From Fusobacterium ulcerans (GTDB lineage Bacteria; Fusobacteriota; Fusobacteriia; Fusobacteriales; Fusobacteriaceae), in contig NZ_CP028105.1 in NCBI RefSeq assembly GCF_003019675.1, forward strand, positions 1,194,282 through 1,258,281: 64,000 bases of DNA. Reading direction: 5' to 3'. A program made the translations under genes and the position numbers. The notes beneath the pieces are model-generated. The model had not been told where the DNA came from. It did no database searches and saw nothing but the letters and a program-made list of their open reading frames with translations. Below, piece after piece: positions 8,571 to 16,351 of this stretch. Each line of letters begins with the position of its first letter. Within the stretch, counting starts at the first letter, position 1.

Positions 8571-8955
8571 TTTTTACTCCTTTATTTTTAAATTTTAATT
8601 TTATTTTTAATTTTTTCAAAACCTTTTTTAGAGTATCATCTTTTCTTTATAATTAAAAATAAAAATATATTATCTATATATAATAAAAAATTATACTTGC
8701 ATTATAATATTCTCTTTTTCATATTCTTTTTTATTTTAGGTTATACCACAAAAATTTTAATTTCCTGTTTAATATTTCTTTATTTTTATTTTTTAAATAT
8801 TATTAGTGACTATTTTATTTCATATTAAAGAAACTAACTGCTTCTATATTCAGTTTTTCAATTAAAAAATTAGGAATTTATTCTTTTTAAATGGTATAAT
8901 TTTTTCAATCCAGTATATATTTATTTAAATTTTAAAATAGCAATGAGGTGAAAAG
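8571..8955. other. 385-nt AT-rich divergent promoter region
   Basis: Lies between the minus-strand reductase and the plus-strand response regulator, so it must hold both promoters. A TATAAT-like box (GGTATAAT, about 8892-8899) precedes the regulator gene; no convincing -35 at the right spacing. No ORF or stable structure seen. Confidence 0.4.
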
Positions 8956-9603
8956 ATGATACTGATAGTAGAAGATACTGCACATATAAGAAAGTTAATA
9001 AAAGCAGTCCTAAAAGATGAAAACATAGAAATTGAAGAAGCTGTTACTGGGGAGGAAGCAATTGATAAAATTCAACAGGGAAAAAAATATGAACTCATTC
9101 TTATGGATATAATGCTTCCTAAAATAGATGGCATCAGTACAACTCAAAAAATAAGAGAAATAACAGAAACTCCAGTAATCTTTTTAACTGCACTCTCAGA
9201 TGAAAAAAATCAGATTATTGCCTATGAATCTGGAGCTGATGGATATATAACCAAACCTTTCTCTAAAGAAATATTAAAATCTATTGTTAGAAGATATGTC
9301 TTTAAAAGCGGTGTAATAAAAAAATATGGAGATTTAGAAATAAATAAAAAAAGTGGAAAGGTTCTATTGAATAAAGAAGAAATAACTTTAACTATAAAAG
9401 AAAGAGATATCCTATTTTATCTGGAAGAAAATAAAGGTATAGTGAAAACCAGAGAACAGATAATTTCAGGGGTATGGGGTTATGATTTCATCGGAACAGA
9501 TCGTACTGTGGACAAGCATTTAACAAGATTAAGAGAAAAATTAAACAGCTGTTCTAAATATATAAAAACTGTAAAGGCTATTGGTTATAAATTTGAGGAG
9601 TAA
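8956..9603 (+). CDS. OmpR/PhoB-family response regulator
   Basis: 215 aa. Receiver domain (1-115): acidic pocket ED at 6-7, phospho-acceptor D51 in LILMDIMLP, T/S in FLTALS and K in YITKPFS. The C-terminal winged-helix (about 120-215) has LTIKERDILFYLEENKGIVKTREQI, VWGYDF, RTVDKHLTRLREKL and the terminal TVKAIGYKF. It is a DNA-binding activator/repressor phosphorylated by the kinase encoded 2 nt downstream. SD GAGGTG precedes ATG 8956. Targets are unknown. Confidence 0.93.
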   Translation: MILIVEDTAHIRKLIKAVLKDENIEIEEAVTGEEAIDKIQQGKKYELILMDIMLPKIDGISTTQKIREITETPVIFLTALSDEKNQIIAYESGADGYITKPFSKEILKSIVRRYVFKSGVIKKYGDLEINKKSGKVLLNKEEITLTIKERDILFYLEENKGIVKTREQIISGVWGYDFIGTDRTVDKHLTRLREKLNSCSKYIKTVKAIGYKFEE

Positions 9604-9605
9604 CT

Positions 9606-11213
9606 ATGAAAATAAAAAATAAATTAATTTTAACTCTATCTCTTATCCTTATGATTTTATTAGCAGCAGAAGTTATTTTAGGAGAATTTTATTTTGAAAA
9701 ATATTTTAGATACAGCAAGATGAAAGAATTAGAAAATATAAATTTTATTGTAAATAATAAAATAAACTATGATCTTTTAAAGAAATATCAAGAAGATAAT
9801 AAAGGATTTGCATTGATAATAAAAGATAATGAAATTCTTACACTAAATAATTTTTTTCATTTAACTTCAATTGATGAAAAAACTGGTGATAAAAAAGTCT
9901 TTTTATTAGATGAATTATTGGATAATCTCTATTCTGAAGAAAAATTTGATATAAAAGAGGAAGATAGTCTAGCTATAACCAGTATTCAAATTTTGGGGAA
10001 TTACTATATTCCTCTAACTATAAAAAAAGGAAAAGAGGATTTTATAGATTACAAAAATATACATAGAAATCTTAATGTAGAAAATTTTCAAGGAGTTGTA
10101 AAAGAAGTTGGCATTCCTAACACTATTTTTTCTCAAGCAGATGATTTCCTAGAATTTTTAATAGCCAAAAATATTAACGAGGTTATAACTGATGACTATA
10201 TTGATGATGATGGTGATGATGAATTTAGAATAATAAATAAAATGATTGAAGACTATAGAGTTATAATTTTTTATTCTTATGAGGATATGAAGGATATCTT
10301 TCCTACTATAAAATCTTATTTTTATTTTAAAGGTATCATTATGATAATTATCGTTATTATTATAGGGAGAATTCTTGGAAAAAATATAGTTGACCCTATT
10401 GAAAAGCTTTCATTAATGGCTAAAAATATAGGTAAACTAAATTTTGAAAAGAAAGGTTATCGAAAAAGTAAAGATGAAATTGAGGAACTATATAAAGAGA
10501 TATACAGAATGAGTGATAATCTTGAAGGTATAATTAATCTCTATAAAAAAGAATTAGAAGAAAATAAAAATATCAAAAAAAATATTGAAGAAAAAGTAAG
10601 GTATTTTACTCATGAAATAAAAACTCCTTTATCCGCTATTATTGGCTTTAGTGAACTGCTCTATGAAAGGGATAAAAGTGAAGAAATAGAAATAATAAAT
10701 ACTGAAGGAAAAAGATTATTAAAGTTGACTAATGAGCTTATTAAAAATGATAACTTTAATAATGAAAATTATATGAAATTTGAAACTTTTAATCTTTCCC
10801 AAACTCTACAGATGATATTAAAAATATATGAAAAAGAATTGAAAAACTTTATTGTCCATATAAATTACCATGAAAATATAAGAGTAATAGGAAATAAAAA
10901 TAAAATAGAACAAGTTATCTTTAATTTTTTAACCAATAGTATCCAACATGCAGAAAAAGAAATGACTATATCTGTAGAAGAATTTAAAAAAGAAGTAAAA
11001 ATAAATATTGAAAATGATGGAAAAAAAATAAAAAAAGAAAATTTAAATAAAATATGGAAAAAATATTTTACAACAAAGAAAAATGGAACTGGCTTAGGAT
11101 TGTATGTATGCAAAGAAATTTTAGATGCTCATTCTTCCAAATATAATATAGAAAATACTTCAGCCGGAGTTAGAGCAACTTTCACTTTAAAAAAATATAC
11201 TAATGAGACATAG
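9606..11213 (+). CDS. membrane sensor histidine kinase
   Basis: 535 aa. TM1 about 7-27, a long extracytoplasmic sensor region (about 30-237), TM2 about 238-258, HAMP (about 260-310), HisKA with H336 in YFTHEIKTPLSAIIGFSELL, and HATPase with N box (FNFLTNSIQHA), G1 (NDGKKI) and G2 (GTGLGLYVCKEI). The sensor part ends in an acidic cluster (DDYIDDDGDDEF, about 196-207) close to the membrane, which could bind cations as in PhoQ; this is inference. It is translationally close to the response regulator gene (2-nt gap), forming a cognate pair. Confidence 0.92.
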   Translation: MKIKNKLILTLSLILMILLAAEVILGEFYFEKYFRYSKMKELENINFIVNNKINYDLLKKYQEDNKGFALIIKDNEILTLNNFFHLTSIDEKTGDKKVFLLDELLDNLYSEEKFDIKEEDSLAITSIQILGNYYIPLTIKKGKEDFIDYKNIHRNLNVENFQGVVKEVGIPNTIFSQADDFLEFLIAKNINEVITDDYIDDDGDDEFRIINKMIEDYRVIIFYSYEDMKDIFPTIKSYFYFKGIIMIIIVIIIGRILGKNIVDPIEKLSLMAKNIGKLNFEKKGYRKSKDEIEELYKEIYRMSDNLEGIINLYKKELEENKNIKKNIEEKVRYFTHEIKTPLSAIIGFSELLYERDKSEEIEIINTEGKRLLKLTNELIKNDNFNNENYMKFETFNLSQTLQMILKIYEKELKNFIVHINYHENIRVIGNKNKIEQVIFNFLTNSIQHAEKEMTISVEEFKKEVKINIENDGKKIKKENLNKIWKKYFTTKKNGTGLGLYVCKEILDAHSSKYNIENTSAGVRATFTLKKYTNET

Positions 11214-11226
11214 AATAGATATTGGG

Positions 11227-11262
11227 GTGTTATTATTTTATATAATCATAAAATAATAACAC
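11227..11262 (+). terminator. terminator of the two-component operon
   Basis: 15-bp stem GTGTTATTATTTTAT/ATAAAATAATAACAC followed by TCTTTTTTT. Confidence 0.8.
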
Positions 11263-11300
11263 TCTTTTTTATTTTAAGTATAGTTTTTAAGGAGAAATAT

Positions 11301-12383
11301 ATGAAAATACTTATAGTACGTTTTAAACAAATTGGAGACTCTATTTTAAGCTCTGTTATATGTAATACTCTCAAAAAAAGTTTTCCAAAAGCTGAAATTG
11401 ATTATGTAGTGTATGAGCATATTGTTCCTCTATTTGAAAATCACCCATATATTGATAATATTATTCCCATAACAAAAGAGGAACAAAAAAATCCTTTCAA
11501 ATATTTAGCTAAAGTCTGGAAAGTAACAAGAAAAAAATATGATATAGTTATTGATATTATGTCTACTCCTAAAAGTGAATTTTTCACTCTCTTTTCATTA
11601 GGAAGCAAATATAGAATAGGAAGAAAAAAAGAATACAGAGGGATAACATATACTCATAAAATTTCAGAACCTTTAAACTCAAAAGATAAGGTTGATAAAT
11701 TTTTAAAAATGCTAGTTCCATTAGAAGAGAAATATAAAATAATATATGATAATAACTACACTACTCATATAACTGAAGACGAAAAAGAATATATGAAAAA
11801 TAAAATGCTGAAAGCTGGAATAGATTTTAAAAAGCCTATCTTCATTTGTGCTGCCACTTCAAGAAGGCCAGAAAAAATTTATCCTATTATAAAAATGGAA
11901 AAGACTATAAATAAAGTTGTTGAAGAATTTAATGCCCAAGTAATATTGTTTTACTCTCCAGATGAAAAGAATTTCATTAAAAATCTTCATAAACAACTTA
12001 ATAGCAAAAATATTTTTGCAAATATAGAAACGAAATCAATAAGAGAGTTAGCTGCACTTATTTCAAATTGTGATATGTTTTTTGGAAATGAAGGGGGTCC
12101 TAGACATATAGCTCAAAGTCTAGATATTCCAAGCTTTGCTATTTTTAGCCCTAAGAGCAGTAAAAAGGAATGGCTTGGAAACTTTAACGAAAAGCATCAA
12201 GGGGTAGAGCCTAAAGATATTTATCCTGATTGCAGTTCATTAAGCTATAAAGATTCCTATTTATTAATTCAGCCAGATTATATTCTTAGCAAAATAAAAG
12301 AAATTTATTCTCAGTTTATAGAAAACAAGGAGGAAGAAAAAAATGAAAAATCTTCTATTTATACTAATAATAGGTATGTATAG
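11301..12383 (+). CDS. glycosyltransferase family 9 (heptosyltransferase-like)
   Basis: 360 aa, GT-B fold. N-terminus MKILIVRFKQIGDSILSS is the GT9 signature 'iLiir...iGD.vl.tP'. C-terminal donor-binding part FFGNEGGPRHIAQSLDIPSFAIFSP corresponds to the family 'f.gnDsGp.H.A.a...P...lfGp', with E replacing the usual D. The family transfers heptose or related sugars onto LPS core at the inner membrane. It lies far from the main LPS cluster (21-26 kb). SD AAGGAG precedes ATG 11301. Its 3' end overlaps the next gene by 41 nt. Confidence 0.82.
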   Translation: MKILIVRFKQIGDSILSSVICNTLKKSFPKAEIDYVVYEHIVPLFENHPYIDNIIPITKEEQKNPFKYLAKVWKVTRKKYDIVIDIMSTPKSEFFTLFSLGSKYRIGRKKEYRGITYTHKISEPLNSKDKVDKFLKMLVPLEEKYKIIYDNNYTTHITEDEKEYMKNKMLKAGIDFKKPIFICAATSRRPEKIYPIIKMEKTINKVVEEFNAQVILFYSPDEKNFIKNLHKQLNSKNIFANIETKSIRELAALISNCDMFFGNEGGPRHIAQSLDIPSFAIFSPKSSKKEWLGNFNEKHQGVEPKDIYPDCSSLSYKDSYLLIQPDYILSKIKEIYSQFIENKEEEKNEKSSIYTNNRYV

Positions 12384-12699
12384 TTTAACTTTTACAAGTG
12401 ATAAATATGATATTCTTGAAGATAGAATAGAAAATAATCTTGAGTATAACTTCAGATCTTTAGATGATGGAAAAAAGAAATTAAAAGTTAAAGAATATGA
12501 TGTTGATATTTTTGAAGATTATGTAAATTTAAAAGCTGAAATTAATTCTACAGTTAAAAACTTTGATTTTGATAAAGCTTTTATTCCGATTAGAGAAGAA
12601 ATAAAAAATGAAATGAAATCAAATCCTGAAATTAATATTATAGTAGAATTAGAAAAAGTTTTAGGAGAAGATAAAATAATTTATAATAAAACTCTTTAA
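12343..12699 (+). CDS. small exported protein of unknown function
   Basis: 118 aa. N-terminal signal sequence MKNLLFILIIGMYSLTFTS followed by a charged, mostly helical 98-aa body without cysteines or recognised domain. The start is supported by GGAGGAAG upstream, even though it lies 41 nt inside the end of the GT9 gene; such overlap suggests translational coupling. The mature part is rich in D/E/K, so it is likely a soluble periplasmic or surface protein. Confidence 0.6.
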   Translation: MKNLLFILIIGMYSLTFTSDKYDILEDRIENNLEYNFRSLDDGKKKLKVKEYDVDIFEDYVNLKAEINSTVKNFDFDKAFIPIREEIKNEMKSNPEINIIVELEKVLGEDKIIYNKTL

Positions 12700-12718
12700 A
12701 AATAAAATAGCATTTTTT

Positions 12719-12775
12719 AGAAGATTATAAATAATTAAGATGACAAATTATCTTTTTAATTATTTTTAATCTTCT
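12719..12775 (+). terminator. terminator hairpin after the small exported gene
   Basis: Outer arms AGAAGATTA and TAATCTTCT, long AT-rich partially paired interior, then TTTTTTATC. Confidence 0.6.
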
Positions 12776-12849
12776 TTTTTATCTACACTTTTTTAACTTT
12801 TTCATGTATATTATATAAGTAACTAATATGCAAGGAGGAAAATTTAAAA

Positions 12850-13542
12850 ATGGTAGGAATCAATATAGGTAATATTAAAAATGAAAGTCTAAATACTCTA
12901 AAAAATAACTGGGGAACTGGAGTATTAATACATATTTGCTTCTTTTTAATTTCTCTTCTTTTAGAAGTATTAAATTCTTTGGAGGAATTAGTTTTCAACC
13001 AAGTAGAAAATAGTTTATTGTTACTTTTAATTTTTCTTGTTATCTTTATTATTATGAATATTTCTCTTACAAATGCAAATGTTATGGGAAGCCTTAAATG
13101 TTTTCTTGAATTAGCTAAAGGAAATAAATTAGAAGTTAAACATTATTCTTTCGGTTTTAATTACATGTTTACTGCTTTTAGAGTAGGTGGAGCTTTTTGT
13201 TTATTTACATTTTTATGGTCTCTCCTTCTTGTTATTCCTGGAATTATAAAAAGCATTAGCTACTCTATGTCACTTCTTATAGCAATTGAATATCCTGAAA
13301 TTTCAGGAAGAGAAGCTTTGAAATTAAGCATGAAAATAACAGATGGATATAAATGGGATATTTTCCTTTTAGGTTTATCTTTTATAGGATGGATTATTTT
13401 ATGTGTTCTAACTTTAGGTATTGGTTTCCTATGGCTTAGTTCATATATCGATACTGCTTATTGTATTCTCTACTTAAAATTAAAACGTAATAGAATGGAA
13501 TTGTTTGAAGAATTGGATTCAGAAAAAGAAATTTATCTTTAA
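12850..13542 (+). CDS. DUF975-type integral membrane protein
   Basis: 230 aa with about five hydrophobic segments (near 24-45, 55-77, 110-140, 170-200). The C-terminal motif 'IPGIIKSISYSMS...EYPEISGREALKLSMKITDGYKWDIF.L.LSFIGW.IL..LTLGIGFLWL..Y..TA' is that of DUF975 membrane proteins common in Firmicutes and Fusobacteria. SD AAGGAGG precedes ATG 12850. Function unknown, and it stands alone between two terminators. Confidence 0.75.
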   Translation: MVGINIGNIKNESLNTLKNNWGTGVLIHICFFLISLLLEVLNSLEELVFNQVENSLLLLLIFLVIFIIMNISLTNANVMGSLKCFLELAKGNKLEVKHYSFGFNYMFTAFRVGGAFCLFTFLWSLLLVIPGIIKSISYSMSLLIAIEYPEISGREALKLSMKITDGYKWDIFLLGLSFIGWIILCVLTLGIGFLWLSSYIDTAYCILYLKLKRNRMELFEELDSEKEIYL

Positions 13543-13556
13543 TCATATTAAGCAAA

Positions 13557-13587
13557 AAGTGGAAAGCCTTTAGTCAGCTTTCCACTT
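13557..13587. terminator. bidirectional terminator between convergent genes
   Basis: AAGTGGAAAGC/GCTTTCCACTT, an 11-bp perfect stem, between the DUF975 gene (plus) and tsaD (minus). Confidence 0.8.
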
Positions 13588-13593
13588 ATTCTT

Positions 13594-14616
13594 TTAATAT
13601 AAATCTTTAGTTACATCTAATGTTGCTATTCCATTTAGCTCAAGCCCTGCAAAGCAGTCCTCTTTTTTCTCAGCACATTTAAGTTTAAAGTATGCTGCCT
13701 CTGCTATCATAGCTGCATTATCTGTACAAAGCTTCATTGATGGATAATAAACTTTTATTCCAAGTCTTGCCCCCTGCTCTGTGAGTTGACTTCTCAATAG
13801 AGAATTTGCTGCAACTCCACCTGCAAGTATTATAGTCTTAACATTCTTATCTTTAGCTGCTTTTAAAGTTTTTTTACAAAGAATATCTACTACTTTTCCT
13901 AAAAATGAAGCTGCAAGATCTTCTTTTTTAAACTCTTCATTTTTCATATTCATCTTATTTACAAAGTTGATAACAGCAGTTTTTATTCCTGAAAAACTAA
14001 AATCATATTCTCCTACTTTTGGTTCAGTTATATGAAGAAAATTTCTGTCTCCTTGGTAATACATTTTATCTACAATTGGTCCTCCTGGATATCCCAATCC
14101 AAGTACTCTTGCCACTTTGTCACAGCTTTCTCCTACTGCGTCATCAAGAGTTCCACCCATATTTATAAATTTATGATTTTCATCCATATACACTATATTA
14201 GTATGACCTCCAGATACAACAAGAGCTATACATGGAAGCTCTATATCATGCTCTAAAAAATTAGCATACATATGCCCTTTTATATGGTGTACTGGTATGA
14301 TTGGAATATTATGGGCATAAGAAAGCCCCTTTGCAAAAGATACCCCTACTAAAAGGGCTCCTATCAAGCCTGGTGCATAAGTTACTGCTATATAATCAAC
14401 ATCATCAAGAGTTATTTTTGCTTCTTCTAATGCCTCATCTAATATGGCAGCAATATTTTTTATATGCTGTCTTGAAGCTATTTCAGGTACTACTCCTCCA
14501 TATTCTTTATGTATCTCTATTTGAGAAGATATCTTATTAGTTAATATATCTTTTCCATCTCTTAATATAGCTATCGAAGTTTCGTCACAAGAACTCTCTA
14601 TTCCTAAAATTATCAT
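13594..14616 (-). CDS. tsaD: tRNA N6-adenosine threonylcarbamoyltransferase
   Basis: 340 aa. N-terminal IILGIESSCDETSIAIL, metal-binding HHIKGHMYAN (H-x3-H), ALVVSGGHTNIVY, DDAVGESCDKVARVLGLGYPGGP and the C-terminal LAGGVAANSLLR and CTDNAAMIA are diagnostic of TsaD/Gcp. With TsaB/TsaE it transfers the threonylcarbamoyl group to A37 of ANN-decoding tRNAs in the cytosol. Length is typical. SD GGAGG sits before ATG 14616. It lies downstream of pflA on the same strand (72-nt gap) and may be read from that transcript. Confidence 0.97.
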   Translation of the reverse strand: MIILGIESSCDETSIAILRDGKDILTNKISSQIEIHKEYGGVVPEIASRQHIKNIAAILDEALEEAKITLDDVDYIAVTYAPGLIGALLVGVSFAKGLSYAHNIPIIPVHHIKGHMYANFLEHDIELPCIALVVSGGHTNIVYMDENHKFINMGGTLDDAVGESCDKVARVLGLGYPGGPIVDKMYYQGDRNFLHITEPKVGEYDFSFSGIKTAVINFVNKMNMKNEEFKKEDLAASFLGKVVDILCKKTLKAAKDKNVKTIILAGGVAANSLLRSQLTEQGARLGIKVYYPSMKLCTDNAAMIAEAAYFKLKCAEKKEDCFAGLELNGIATLDVTKDLY

Positions 14617-14688
14617 TTAGTTCCTCCTTTTTTCTTCTTTCATCTACTGATTATTATATCACTTTTACAAGAAAAAAGCAGTTTTTTC

Positions 14689-15420
14689 CTAATTAACTTT
14701 CAAATTATATTTTTTAAAGATAGAGATCGCATTTTCCAATCTTTCTTTAGAAAGTTCCTCTACCCCTTCCAGAGCATATTTCATTCCCAGTTCTTTATAT
14801 TTAAACTCTCCAAGTCTATGATATGGAAGCAATTCAACTTTTTCTACATTACCTAAAGCGGATACATATTCAGCTAATCTATTTAAAAGTTTATCATCAT
14901 CTGTAATTCTAGGAACTACTACATGTCTTATCCAGACTTTTTTCCCTTTCTCCTTCAAATACTGGGCAAATTTCAATGTATTTTCCAGTTCTACCCCTGT
15001 GAGCTCTTTATATACTTTTTCATCAATAGCTTTTATATCTAAAAGTACTAAGTCAGTATACTCCAATACCTCTTTTACTTTTTCATTAAATATATATCCT
15101 GAAGTATCCACCACAGTATTTATTCCATCTTCTTTACATAATTTAAAAAGTTCAAGAACAAAATCAGCCTGAAGAAGGGGTTCCCCTCCAGTTACTGTAA
15201 GCCCACCTTTTTTTCCGAAATATCCCTTATATTTTCTTACTTTTTCAAAAGTTTCTGTTGCTTCCTCTTTTATTTTTTCTTCTGACATATTCCATGTATC
15301 AGGGTTGTGACAAAATTTACATCTCAAGGGACACCCTTGGAGGAAAAGTACAAATCTTATTCCAGGACCATCTACTGTACCAAAGCTTTCATATGAATGT
15401 ATATTTCCAATCTTACTCAT
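14689..15420 (-). CDS. pflA: pyruvate formate-lyase activating enzyme
   Basis: 243 aa radical SAM enzyme. The cluster motif CPLRCKFCHNPDTW (C-x3-C-x2-C) and upstream SYESFGTVDGPGIRFVLFLQGC are typical of PflA; GGEPLLQ is the SAM-binding region. It uses a [4Fe-4S] cluster and SAM to put the glycyl radical on PflB (G717 of the pflB product here). It is separated from pflB by the Vat-like gene, an unusual insertion in an otherwise adjacent pair. Confidence 0.96.
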   Translation of the reverse strand: MSKIGNIHSYESFGTVDGPGIRFVLFLQGCPLRCKFCHNPDTWNMSEEKIKEEATETFEKVRKYKGYFGKKGGLTVTGGEPLLQADFVLELFKLCKEDGINTVVDTSGYIFNEKVKEVLEYTDLVLLDIKAIDEKVYKELTGVELENTLKFAQYLKEKGKKVWIRHVVVPRITDDDKLLNRLAEYVSALGNVEKVELLPYHRLGEFKYKELGMKYALEGVEELSKERLENAISIFKKYNLKVN

Positions 15421-15448
15421 ATTTCCATCTCCTTTAAGAAATATTTGA

Positions 15449-16126
15449 TTATTTCTTCAATTCTTTTTTCAATTTTAATTTTACATTTTCTATATCCTCA
15501 TCACATAATACAGGAAGAAATTTTATCAACCTTTCTTTATCGAAATTCCACCATTTTAATTTTAATAGAATATTAACAAATTCATCATCAAATCTTTTTT
15601 TCAATACCCTTGCAGGATTTCCTCCTACAACAGTATACGGTTCTACATCCTTTGCCACTACTGAATAAGCAGCAATTATTGCCCCATCTCCAATTTTTAC
15701 TCCTGGCATAATAACACTTTCTCTTCCTAACCACACATCATTGCCTATTATGGTATCTCCTTTAAATGGAAGCTGTGATAGATGAGAAGGAGTCTTTTCT
15801 TCCCATATACCTCCAAATACATTAAAAGGGTATGTACTTATACTTGTTATTCTGTGATTTGCTGATCCCATAATTATTTTTGTTCCTTGAGCTATTGAGC
15901 AAAATTTTCCAATAATTAGTTTATCTCCAAACTCTGGATAATTAAAAAGTATATTGTTTTTTTCAAAATTTACAGAATCATTTTCATCAGAATAGTATGT
16001 ATAATCTCCTATTTCTATATTAGATGCCTTCACCTCATTTTTGATATAGCACATGTTCTTATATTCACATGGAAAAATCTCATTTGGATCAGGTATTATT
16101 TTTCTTCTTTTTTCTTTTATATTCAT
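15449..16126 (-). CDS. Vat/CatB-like xenobiotic acetyltransferase (streptogramin A type)
   Basis: 225 aa, left-handed parallel beta-helix hexapeptide protein. Segments IEIGDYTYYSD, GDKLIIGKFCSIAQGTKIIMGSANHR (His expected to be catalytic), STYPFNVFGGIWE, KGDTIIGNDVWLGRESVIMPGVKIGDGAIIAA and VVGGNPARVLKKRF follow Vat(A)/Vat(D) closely, as do the WWN and length. The family acetylates streptogramin A antibiotics (or chloramphenicol for CatB) using acetyl-CoA. Substrate here is inference; chromosomal Vat-like proteins are often not proven resistance genes. It is placed between pflB and pflA and preceded by a 28-codon ORF. Confidence 0.82.
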   Translation of the reverse strand: MNIKEKRRKIIPDPNEIFPCEYKNMCYIKNEVKASNIEIGDYTYYSDENDSVNFEKNNILFNYPEFGDKLIIGKFCSIAQGTKIIMGSANHRITSISTYPFNVFGGIWEEKTPSHLSQLPFKGDTIIGNDVWLGRESVIMPGVKIGDGAIIAAYSVVAKDVEPYTVVGGNPARVLKKRFDDEFVNILLKLKWWNFDKERLIKFLPVLCDEDIENVKLKLKKELKK

Positions 16127-16133
16127 TTTTAAT

Positions 16134-16220
16134 TTATTCTCCTTTTTTATTAGTTTTTACCACCTCCATACAGTCATTTTTATCCGTAATTACCATTCTC
16201 TTTTTCCTTAATTCACTCAT
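16134..16220 (-). CDS. 28-codon upstream ORF, possible leader peptide of the Vat-like gene
   Basis: ATG at 16218-16220 with SD AAAGGTGAG; reads MSELRKKRMVITDKNDCMEV followed by VKTNKKGE and TAA at 16134-16136. The stop lies within the SD region (AAGGAGAATAA) of the acetyltransferase gene, which starts 7 nt later. A short translated ORF directly before a gene against ribosome-targeting drugs is the arrangement of translational attenuators. No homology is claimed; it could be a chance ORF. Confidence 0.4.
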   Translation of the reverse strand: MSELRKKRMVITDKNDCMEVVKTNKKGE

Positions 16221-16273
16221 TATTCTCACCTTTATTTAATTCAAACTTTTATTTTAGTATATCATATATTTAA

Positions 16274-16326
16274 AGAAAAGACTGATCCAAAATTGAAAGT
16301 CTCTTCCCAAGTTTGAATCAGCCTCT
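16274..16326 (-). terminator. terminator after pflB
   Basis: Imperfect long stem built from AAAGACTGATCCAAA and TTTGAATCAGCCTCTTT with a central loop. Read on the minus strand it ends TCTTTTCTTT. Confidence 0.6.
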
Positions 16327-16351
16327 TTAATTTATTTTATATTATTTCAAA

